Shown: positions 55,176 through 62,207 of the stretch, in pieces
Layout: every line of letters starts with the position of its first letter
Position numbering within the stretch: position 1 is the first letter of the stretch
Source of the DNA: Streptomyces pactum
GTDB lineage: Bacteria > Actinomycetota > Actinomycetes > Streptomycetales > Streptomycetaceae
Direction of reading: 5' to 3'
Length of the DNA stretch: 64,000 nt
NCBI RefSeq assembly: GCF_002005225.1
Contig: NZ_CP019724.1
Location: 1,550,001 to 1,614,000, forward strand
The notes under the pieces: model-generated
Databases searched by the model: none
The model's input: only the letters and a program-made list of their open reading frames with translations
What the model was told of the DNA's origin: nothing
Made by a program: the position numbers and the translations under genes

Positions 55176-56102
55176 TCAGCCGCGCAGGGTGTCCAGCCGC
55201 CGCCGGGCGGGCCCCAGGGCCCGGGCACGGCTCATGAGCCCGGCCCAGGGCCGGGTGCGCGCCTGGTCGACGGCGTCCGCGATCGTCCAGCGGCGGGCGT
55301 GCAGCGCGGGGTCGTCGAGCTGGTCCCAGGCGATGGGCGTGGCCACGGGTGCGCCGGGCCTGGCACGGACGGTGAAGGGGGCGACCGCGGTCTGCGCGTA
55401 GGCGTTGCGCTGGATGTCGAGGTACAGCCGGTCGCCGCGGTCCTTCTTCCGGGCGGCGGTGGTGAGCCGGCCGGGATGGGCCGCGACCAGGACCTCGGCC
55501 ACGTCCCGGGCGAACTCCCGCACGCCGTCGAAGTCCTGGCGGCCACCCAGCGGTACGACCACGTGCAGGCCCCGGGATCCGGTGGTCATGAGGGCCGAGG
55601 GCAGTTCCAGCTCGTCGAGCAGCCCGCCCAGCAGCCGGGCCGCCTCCCGGACCTCCTCGAAGTCGTCACCGGCCGGGTCGAGGTCGAAGACCATCCGGTC
55701 CGGCCGGTCCACCCGCCCGGCCCGGGACAGCCAGCGGTGCAGGGTGAGGGAGGCCTGGTCGGCGAGGTAGAGGAGGGTGGCGGTGTCGTCGCAGACGGTG
55801 TGGCAGACCGTGCCGCCCTCCTTGCCCACCTCGACGCGGCCGATCCAGTCCGGGTAGTGCTCCGGGGTGTTCTTCTGCATGAACCGCGGTCCGTCGACAC
55901 CGTCCGGGTGCCGCTCCAGCATCAGCGGGCGGCCCCGCAGGTGCGGCAGCATGAAGGGCGCGACGGCACGGTGGTAGTCGACGAGATCGCCCTTGGTGTA
56001 CTCCTTCGCGCCGCCGCCCTCGGGGAACAGCACCTTGTCCGGCCGGTGGACCTCCACCGCGTGCCGGCCGGCCCGGACGGTCCGTACGGCGTCACCGCTC
56101 AC
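55176..56102 (-). CDS. LigD-type polymerase domain protein (NHEJ primase-polymerase)
   Basis: A 308-residue stand-alone LigD polymerase (archaeo-eukaryotic primase fold), without ligase or nuclease domains. Start VEVHRPDKVLFPEGG with KGDLVDYHRAVAPFMLPHL, then RPLMLERHPDGV, catalytic acidic motif RMVFDLDPAGDDF, LMTTGSRGLHVVVPL and KKDRGDRLYLDIQRNAYAQTAVAPF. It fills gaps in non-homologous end joining, often in spores. GTG 56102 overlaps the transketolase stop (GTGA), so it is co-translated as third gene of an operon. No Ku gene is in the window. Confidence 0.93.
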   Translation of the reverse strand: MSGDAVRTVRAGRHAVEVHRPDKVLFPEGGGAKEYTKGDLVDYHRAVAPFMLPHLRGRPLMLERHPDGVDGPRFMQKNTPEHYPDWIGRVEVGKEGGTVCHTVCDDTATLLYLADQASLTLHRWLSRAGRVDRPDRMVFDLDPAGDDFEEVREAARLLGGLLDELELPSALMTTGSRGLHVVVPLGGRQDFDGVREFARDVAEVLVAAHPGRLTTAARKKDRGDRLYLDIQRNAYAQTAVAPFTVRARPGAPVATPIAWDQLDDPALHARRWTIADAVDQARTRPWAGLMSRARALGPARRRLDTLRG

Positions 56103-57946
56103 CGCACGATCGCCTGCTCCACCAGCATCCGTACGGCCGCCTCGACGGACTCGGCGTCGATTCCGGCGGCGTGCAGCTCCTCGGCCGGGGTCGCGGAGCC
56201 CGGCATCGTGCCGACGGCGAGCCGGACCAGGCGGGGCACGGGCCGTCCGTCGCAGAACGCGTCGAGGACGGCGTCGCCGATGCCGCCCTCCTGGCGGTGG
56301 TCCTCCACGGTCACCAGGCAGCCGGTGTCCTCGGCGGCCTCGCGCAGGGTGGCCCGGTCGACGGGCTTGACCGAGTACAGGTCGATCACCCGGACCGCAA
56401 TGCCGTCCTGGGCGAGGGCGTCGGCCGCGGCGAGCGCCTCGTGCACGGTGACGCCGGCCGCGACGACGGTGAGCCGGTCGCGGTCGGAAGAGCGCAGCAC
56501 CTTGCTGCCGCCGACGGAGAACTCCTCGTCGGGGCTGTAGATCACCTTGCTCTCGCCGCGTGAGGTGCGCAGGTAGCGGATACCCTCCAGGCCGGCCATC
56601 TCGGCGACGAGGCGGGCGGCCTGGTTCGCGTCGCACGGGTACAGCACGGTCGAGCCGTGGACGGCCCGCATCATCGCGATGTCCTCCAGGCCCATCTGGC
56701 TGGGCCCGTCCTGGCCGATGGCGACGCCCGCGTGGGAGCCGACGAGGTTGATACCGGAGCCGCTGACGGACGCCATCCGCACGAAGTCGTGGGCACGGGT
56801 CAGGAAGGCGGCGAACGTGGTGGCGAACGGCACCCAGCCGCGCGCCGCCATGCCGACCGCGGTGGCGACCATCTGCTGCTCGGCGATGTAGCACTCGAAG
56901 TAGCGCTCGGGGTGCTCCTTGGCGAAGAACTCGGCCCGCGTGGAGTCGCCGACCTCGCCGTCGAGGGCGACGACGTCACCGCGGGCGGTGCCGAGCGCGG
57001 CGAGCGCCTCGCCGAAGGCGTTGCGGGTGGCGACCTCGTCGCCCTTGTCGTAACGGGGCAACTCGGTCTGTCCGGTGCCGGCCGAGTGCAGCGCCCGTGC
57101 GGACGGCGGCTCCTGCACCCGGACCCGGAGGTCGCGGGGTCCGCCGAGTTCGGCGATGGCCTCCTCGGCCTCGGGGAGGGGCTTGCCGTGCTGTCCCTCG
57201 CGGTCCTCCACGGCCTTCACCCCCTTGCCCTTGAGGGTGCGGGCGATGATCGCGGTGGGCTGGCCCTTGGTGGACAGTGCCTCGCCGTAGGCGCGGTCGA
57301 CGGCGTCCACATCGTGGCCGTCGATCTCGATCGTGTGCCAGTCGAAGGCCCGGAAACGGCGCGCGTACGCGTCGAGGTCGTGGCCGTGCCGGGTCTGGCC
57401 GCGCTGGCCGAGCCGGTTGACGTCGACGATCACGGTGAGGTTGTCGAGGTGCTCGTACCCGGCGTGCTCGGCGGCCTCCCACACCGACCCCTCGGCCATC
57501 TCGCTGTCGCCGCACAGGACCCACACACGGTAGTCGGCGTGGTCCAGCCGCTTGCCGGACAGCGCGATGCCGACACCGACGGGCAGCCCCTGGCCGAGCG
57601 AACCGGTGGCCGTCTCGACCCACGGCAGCCGCTGCGGCGTGGGGTGTCCCTCCAGGCGGCTGCCCAGCTTGCGGAAGGTGAGCAGTTCCTCGTCGTCGAT
57701 GGCGCCCGCCGCCTTGTAGGCGGAGTAGAGGAGGGGGGAGGCGTGTCCCTTGGACAGGACGAAGCGGTCGTTGCCGGGGTGGGCGGGGCGCTCGAAGTCG
57801 TAGCGGAGGTGGTTGGCCAGGAGCACGGCCATCAGGTCCGCGGCGGACATCGAGGACGTCGGGTGTCCGGAGCCCGCGGCGGCGGACGTCCGTACGCTGT
57901 CGACGCGTAGCTGCTGTCCGAGGTCGACGAGTTCACCGGTGTTCAT
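56099..57946 (-). CDS. Transketolase
   Basis: A 615-residue full-length transketolase of the shorter, archaeal-like fused type. Thiamine-diphosphate binding region LCGDSEMAEGSVWEAAEHAG with VIVDVNRLGQRGQ; active-site His regions GHPTSSMSAADLM and KGHASPLLYSA; pyrimidine domain VVALDGEVGDSTRAEFF and GWVPFATTFAAFLTRAHD; C-terminal domain with VIDLYSVKPVD. It moves two-carbon units between sugar phosphates in the pentose phosphate pathway. ATG overlaps the stop of the flavin dehydrogenase gene and its stop overlaps the LigD-type gene. Probably not the housekeeping copy, which usually lies with tal and zwf. Confidence 0.94.
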   Translation of the reverse strand: MNTGELVDLGQQLRVDSVRTSAAAGSGHPTSSMSAADLMAVLLANHLRYDFERPAHPGNDRFVLSKGHASPLLYSAYKAAGAIDDEELLTFRKLGSRLEGHPTPQRLPWVETATGSLGQGLPVGVGIALSGKRLDHADYRVWVLCGDSEMAEGSVWEAAEHAGYEHLDNLTVIVDVNRLGQRGQTRHGHDLDAYARRFRAFDWHTIEIDGHDVDAVDRAYGEALSTKGQPTAIIARTLKGKGVKAVEDREGQHGKPLPEAEEAIAELGGPRDLRVRVQEPPSARALHSAGTGQTELPRYDKGDEVATRNAFGEALAALGTARGDVVALDGEVGDSTRAEFFAKEHPERYFECYIAEQQMVATAVGMAARGWVPFATTFAAFLTRAHDFVRMASVSGSGINLVGSHAGVAIGQDGPSQMGLEDIAMMRAVHGSTVLYPCDANQAARLVAEMAGLEGIRYLRTSRGESKVIYSPDEEFSVGGSKVLRSSDRDRLTVVAAGVTVHEALAAADALAQDGIAVRVIDLYSVKPVDRATLREAAEDTGCLVTVEDHRQEGGIGDAVLDAFCDGRPVPRLVRLAVGTMPGSATPAEELHAAGIDAESVEAAVRMLVEQAIVR

Positions 57947-60021
57947 GAGTCTCCTTCCACGGCGCGGCCGTCGGTGCGCTTGACGGGGCCGGGGGCGATG
58001 TCGGGTCCGGGGGGCGGCTGGTGCGCTGGGGGTTCGGGACCGGGGTCTTCGGGAGCCCCGGCCGACCGGGCCGGGGCGGGCGCCGCGCCGGCGGGCCGGG
58101 GCTTCCCGGGCGCCGCGCCGGGCCGCCGCGGCTCGGCGGGGGCGTTGGCGGAGGGCGGCTTGGCGGGCGCCGCGGTGGACGGCGGCTTGGCGGGCGCGCG
58201 GGCGGGACGGGGCTTGGCGGCGGCACCGGCCGGACGGCCCTTGGCCGGTTCAGCAGCGGGCTGCCTCTTCGCGGGCTCACCACCCGGCTGACCCTTCGCA
58301 GGCTCACCACCCGGCTGACCCTTCGCAGGCTCACCACCCGGCTGACCCTTCGCAGGCTCACCACCCGGCTGACCCTTCGCAGGCTCACCACCCGGCTGAC
58401 CCTTCGCAGGCTCACCACCCGGCTGACCCTTCGCAGGCTCACCACCCGGCTGACCCTTCGCAGGCTCACCACCCGGCTGACCCTTCGCAGGCTCACCACC
58501 CGGCTGACCCTTCGCAGGCTCACCACCCGGCTGATTCTTGGCGGGTTCGCCGCCGGGGCGGCTCTTGCCTGCCTGTCCCTTGTCAGCCTGTCCCGTGTCG
58601 GCCCGACCCTTGTCAGCCTGGTGCCGGGCGCGCGCCTCGCCGGGCGTGTCCGTCGTCGGCTGGCCTTCGGCGGGCTCGTCTCCCGCGGGCGCTCCCTCCC
58701 TCTTCCGGGCCGCCGCACCGCCCGGCACCCGCGCCACCTCCGGCGACGCCGACTCCAAAGGCACGGACCAGGAGCGTACGAGGCCCAGTTGGACGGCCTG
58801 CCGGGGCAGCACCGCGTCGAGCAGCCAGTCCGCGGCGACCCGGACACGGTTGCCGGGCATCGCCGCGAGGTGGTAGCCCCGGGTCACCGCGCCCGCCGCC
58901 GGGCCGGACACCGGGAGGCCGAACGGGTTGGCGGCGGCCTTCGCGCCGCCCAGGTCGACGACGAACCCCATGTCACGGTGGCGGTACGCCCGCCGCTCGC
59001 CGACGCCGAGCGACGCGGCGACGTTCCGGGCGCAGACCTTGCCGTGCCGCCAGGCGTGCTGTGCGGTCATCGGCGTGTACTGGCCGGGCTGGTTCAGGTC
59101 GGGCACCGCCGCCACGTCACCGCACGCGAACACCTCGGGCCGCCCCGGCACCTGGAGGTGCGGGTCGACGAGCAGGCGGCCGCGTTCCATGGGCAGCCCC
59201 AGGGACTCCACGAGGGGGTCGGGCCGTACGCCCACGCACCACACCAGCGTTCGGGTGTCGACCGTCGTGCCGTCGGTGAGCAGGACCCCGTCGTGCGTGG
59301 CCTCCTTCACGGAGGTTCCCATCCGCACGTCGACGCCCCGCTGCCGCAGCACCCGCTCGGCGGTGCGGGAGAGGCGTTCGTCCATCTCGGGCAGCACCCG
59401 TGGCGCCACGTCCAGCAGCATCCAGCGGGGCCGCATGCCGGTGCGCATCGGGTGTCGCCGGACCTGCGCGTCGGTGTACATCTGGCCGTGCGCGGCGACC
59501 TCGGTGCCGGTGTATCCGGCGCCGACCACGACGAAGGTGCACCGGGCGGCGCACTCCGCGCGGTCGTCGGCCGCGGCGGCCAGTTCCACCTGCCGGGTGA
59601 CGTGATCGCGCAGGTACAGCGCCTCCGGCAGCCCGCGGAAGCCGTGGGCGTGCTCGGCGACGCCGGGAATGGGCAGCAGCTTGTTGACGCTGCCCGCGGC
59701 GAGCACCAGCCGGTCGTAGGACAGGGTGCCCTCGCCGCCCTCCGGGCCGGTGTAGTGCACGGTCTGCCCGTCGAGGTCGATGCCGTCGGCCTCGCCGAGC
59801 ACCAGCCGCACGCGCGGCAGGGTGCCCGACAGGGACACGCTGACCCGGCGGGGTTCCAGGATTCCGGCGGCGACCTGGGGCAACAGGGGAAGGTAGAGGA
59901 AGTAGTCGGTCGGGTTGAGCAGGGTGATGTCGGCCTGGTGCCGGGTGAGACGGGACAGGGTGCGGGCCGTCCGGTACCCGGCGAAGCCGGCACCGACGAT
60001 CACGATGCGGGGTCGGCTCAC
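57943..60021 (-). CDS. FAD-dependent NADH dehydrogenase-like protein with long repeat tail
   Basis: A 692-residue protein. Residues 1-420 form a type II NADH dehydrogenase-like flavoprotein: FAD motif IVIVGAGFAGYRTARTL, NADH motif FVVVGAGYTGTEVAAHG, second FAD contact VFACGDVAAVPD, then TPMTAQHAWRHGKVCARNV. The remaining 240 residues are low complexity: nine perfect PGGEPAKGQ nonapeptides flanked by variants, then Ala/Pro/Lys-rich sequence. The GTG at 60021 follows CCGGAGG. It overlaps transketolase (ATGA), so respiration or redox may be tied to sugar metabolism. The tail looks disordered and could tether or bind polyanions. Confidence 0.87.
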   Translation of the reverse strand: MSRPRIVIVGAGFAGYRTARTLSRLTRHQADITLLNPTDYFLYLPLLPQVAAGILEPRRVSVSLSGTLPRVRLVLGEADGIDLDGQTVHYTGPEGGEGTLSYDRLVLAAGSVNKLLPIPGVAEHAHGFRGLPEALYLRDHVTRQVELAAAADDRAECAARCTFVVVGAGYTGTEVAAHGQMYTDAQVRRHPMRTGMRPRWMLLDVAPRVLPEMDERLSRTAERVLRQRGVDVRMGTSVKEATHDGVLLTDGTTVDTRTLVWCVGVRPDPLVESLGLPMERGRLLVDPHLQVPGRPEVFACGDVAAVPDLNQPGQYTPMTAQHAWRHGKVCARNVAASLGVGERRAYRHRDMGFVVDLGGAKAAANPFGLPVSGPAAGAVTRGYHLAAMPGNRVRVAADWLLDAVLPRQAVQLGLVRSWSVPLESASPEVARVPGGAAARKREGAPAGDEPAEGQPTTDTPGEARARHQADKGRADTGQADKGQAGKSRPGGEPAKNQPGGEPAKGQPGGEPAKGQPGGEPAKGQPGGEPAKGQPGGEPAKGQPGGEPAKGQPGGEPAKGQPGGEPAKGQPGGEPAKGQPGGEPAKRQPAAEPAKGRPAGAAAKPRPARAPAKPPSTAAPAKPPSANAPAEPRRPGAAPGKPRPAGAAPAPARSAGAPEDPGPEPPAHQPPPGPDIAPGPVKRTDGRAVEGDS
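58268..58537. repeat. 27-bp tandem repeat, nine perfect copies
   Basis: Copies of a 27-bp unit begin at 58295, 58322, 58349, 58376, 58403, 58430, 58457, 58484 and 58511 with no mismatch in the shared core; a slightly changed unit starts at 58268. Each encodes PGGEPAKGQ on the minus strand. Exact DNA identity over nine units implies recent expansion. There are no spacers, so it is not a CRISPR array. Confidence 0.95.
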
Positions 60022-60199
60022 GGTTCGCCTCCGGGCTGTCGCGTACCTCGTGAGCCTTCCGCGTCCCCCTGGCCAAGCCCTCCAAACGTGCGCCGGGCCC
60101 GTACGGCGGCCCCGTTCGACGCCCCGAACCGCCGGTTTCCGGCCGGGCCCCCGGGTACCCGGGCCGGGACCCACCCCCGTCATGTCCCGGAGGCGCCCC

Positions 60200-61162
60200 A
60201 TGCCCGAGTACGGCTACTTCCTCTCGTGCGAGCAGTACGGTCCCGCGGAGCTGATCGAGCAGGCGCGGATGGCCGAGCAGGCCGGATTCCAGGCACTGTG
60301 GATCTCGGACCACTACCACCCGTGGAACGACGAGCAGGGACAGAGCCCGTTCGTGTGGTCGGTGATCGGCGCGCTGTCCGACGCGGTGTCCCTGCCCGTC
60401 GAGACGGCGGTGACCTGCCCGACCCTGCGTATCCACCCGGCGGTGGTGGCCCAGGCCGCGGCGACCAGCGCGGTGATGACGGACGGCCGCTTCCGGCTCG
60501 GCGTCGGCACTGGCGAGGCGCTCAACGAGCACATATTCGGGGACGCCTGGCCGGCCGCGCACGTACGCCTGGAGATGCTGGAGGAGGCCGTCCTGATCAT
60601 GCGCCGGCTGTTCACGGGCGAGGAGGTCAACCACCACGGCACGCACTACACGGTGGAGAACGCCCGCCTGTACACCGTCCCCGACGAGCCCGTGCCGATC
60701 GACATCTCCGGCTTCGGCCCGGCGGCGACCAAACTGGCGTCCCGGGTGGGCGACGGCTACATCACGATGATGCCGGACACCTCGATGGTGGAGCAGTACC
60801 GCAAGGGCGGGGGCGGCGCCAAGCTGGTCAGCGGGGGCACCAAGGTCTGCTACGACACCGACCGGGACGAGGCGGTACGCACCGTGCACCGCCTGTGGGC
60901 CAACGAACTGCTGCCGGGCGAGCTGGGCCAGGTGCTGCCCTCGCCCAAGCACTTCGAGCAGGCACAGACCCTGGTCACCGAGGACATGGTCCGGGACAAC
61001 CGGGTGTGCGGCGACGACGTGGACGAACACGTCGCGCAGCTCCAGCAGTTCGCCGACGCCGGCTTCGACCGGGTCTACGTCAACCAGATCGGCCCCGACC
61101 TGCGCGGCTTCTTCGACTTCTACCGCACCAAGGTGCTGCCTCAGCTCCAGCGGGCCACCTGA
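60200..61162 (+). CDS. LLM-class F420-dependent oxidoreductase
   Basis: A 320-residue luciferase-like TIM-barrel enzyme using coenzyme F420. The start YGYFLSCEQYGPAELIEQARMAEQAGF with ALWISDHYHPW is the signature of the TIGR03557 group related to F420-dependent glucose-6-phosphate dehydrogenase. RFRLGVGTGEALNEHIFG and FGPAATKLASRVGDGYI complete the pattern. The substrate is unknown. ATG 60200 follows CCGGAGG. Divergent from the flavin dehydrogenase gene (178-bp gap with GC-rich palindromic sequence); ended by a strong hairpin. Confidence 0.94.
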   Translation: MPEYGYFLSCEQYGPAELIEQARMAEQAGFQALWISDHYHPWNDEQGQSPFVWSVIGALSDAVSLPVETAVTCPTLRIHPAVVAQAAATSAVMTDGRFRLGVGTGEALNEHIFGDAWPAAHVRLEMLEEAVLIMRRLFTGEEVNHHGTHYTVENARLYTVPDEPVPIDISGFGPAATKLASRVGDGYITMMPDTSMVEQYRKGGGGAKLVSGGTKVCYDTDRDEAVRTVHRLWANELLPGELGQVLPSPKHFEQAQTLVTEDMVRDNRVCGDDVDEHVAQLQQFADAGFDRVYVNQIGPDLRGFFDFYRTKVLPQLQRAT

Positions 61163-61175
61163 GCGGCGCGGACAC

Positions 61176-61230
61176 GCAGACACGGCGCCCCCCGAACCGC
61201 TTCCGCGGATTCGGGGGGCGCCGTGTCTGC
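61176..61230. terminator. Strong bidirectional terminator, 21-bp perfect stem
   Basis: Positions 61176-61196 pair without mismatch with 61210-61230 across a 13-base loop. The stem core is GACACGGCGCCCCCCGAA. It lies 13 bp after the F420 oxidoreductase stop and 14 bp before the stop of the converging holin-like gene. Confidence 0.92.
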
Positions 61231-61244
61231 CGAGTCGCGGCCGG

Positions 61245-61760
61245 TCAACCGCGGTCGCGCGGGGCCGCGGGGTCGACGCCCTCCCGGGGCGGCGCCGCGG
61301 GCCCGGTGGCGCTCGGCGGGGGCGTGCCCGCCACCGGGGCGCCGCTCGTGCCGCCGACGCCGCCGGGCGCGGCGGGCGGCATCGGCGGGTACGGCACGCC
61401 CAGGCCGTTCGGCGGCGCACTCGGCGCGGTTCCGCCGAGTGCGCCGCCGTGTCCCGGGCCGTGGGCGGACCCCGGCCGGGCCGCACCGCGCAGCAGGTAG
61501 GCCACGACGCCCAGCAGGACGGCCGTGATCAGCGCGGCGGCCCAGTCCGGCAGGCCGGTGGCGAGGGCCAGGCCCACCGTGAGCGCGAGGGCGGCACCCG
61601 CGTACAGGGCGGCGGCACCGGACGCGGCGTAGAGCGTGGCCTTGCGGCGCTGCTTCCGCGTCTGCTCACGCAGCTCGTCGCGCACGGTCTCGCGTGCCAC
61701 CTGCGCCAGTTCGTCGACCAGATGCTTGTCCAGGTGTTCCAAGTGATCCATGCGGTCCAT
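61245..61760 (-). CDS. Phage-holin-family (DUF1469-like) membrane protein
   Basis: A 171-residue protein. The N-terminal helix HLVDELAQVARETVRDELREQ and two membrane segments (LYAASGAAALYAGAALALTVGLAL and WAAALITAVLLGVVAYLL) fit the actinobacterial phage_holin_3_6/DUF1469 group. The last 80 residues are Pro/Gly/Ala-rich and likely disordered. ATG 61760 and ATG 61751 are both possible; neither has a good binding site. Membrane stress function is likely, not lysis. Confidence 0.75.
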   Translation of the reverse strand: MDRMDHLEHLDKHLVDELAQVARETVRDELREQTRKQRRKATLYAASGAAALYAGAALALTVGLALATGLPDWAAALITAVLLGVVAYLLRGAARPGSAHGPGHGGALGGTAPSAPPNGLGVPYPPMPPAAPGGVGGTSGAPVAGTPPPSATGPAAPPREGVDPAAPRDRG

Positions 61761-61842
61761 ACGTCGCGGGTACCCGCGGGCGGAACTTCCATGGGGCCGG
61801 ACCGTGAGTGCGGCCCCGCCGCGCCCAACTAGGCTCTTCCGC

Positions 61843-62190
61843 ATGGACATTCTGGGAGCCACACTGCGCATCTACGTCGACGACCTGGACAAGGCGATCC
61901 CCTTCTACGAAGGTCTGGCCGGCGGTCCGGCCCACCGCTTCGAACGCGGCGGTGTCCAAGTCGCCGCGGTCGGCTGCTTCCTGTTGATGAGCGGCCCCGA
62001 GTCCCAGCTCGAGGTACTGCGCAAGATCACCGCGACGATCGCCGTGACCGACGTCGAGGAGACCCATCGTGTCCTGACCTCGCTGGGCGCGGACATCATC
62101 GCGGGCCCGGTCCCGACGCCGGCGGGCCGCAACCTGATCGCCCGGCACCCGGACGGCACGATCTACGAGTACGTGGACCGGCGGGCGTAG
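61843..62190 (+). CDS. VOC-family protein (glyoxalase/bleomycin resistance fold)
   Basis: A 115-residue single VOC domain: LRIYVDDLDKAIPFYEGLAG at the start and LIARHPDGTIYEYVDRRA at the end carry the paired beta-alpha-beta-beta-beta pattern, with an acidic metal-ligand position in YEYV. There is no His in the first strand, so metal binding may be altered. Short genes of this kind serve as metal-dependent lyases, dioxygenases or antibiotic binders. Function not assigned. Confidence 0.85.
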   Translation: MDILGATLRIYVDDLDKAIPFYEGLAGGPAHRFERGGVQVAAVGCFLLMSGPESQLEVLRKITATIAVTDVEETHRVLTSLGADIIAGPVPTPAGRNLIARHPDGTIYEYVDRRA

Positions 62191-62207
62191 CGGCGGGCCG
62201 GGCGGGC

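Noticed and set aside
58268..58537. Possible CRISPR array
   Set aside because: The units are head to tail with no spacers, lie inside a coding frame and have no cas genes nearby; it is a coding tandem repeat.
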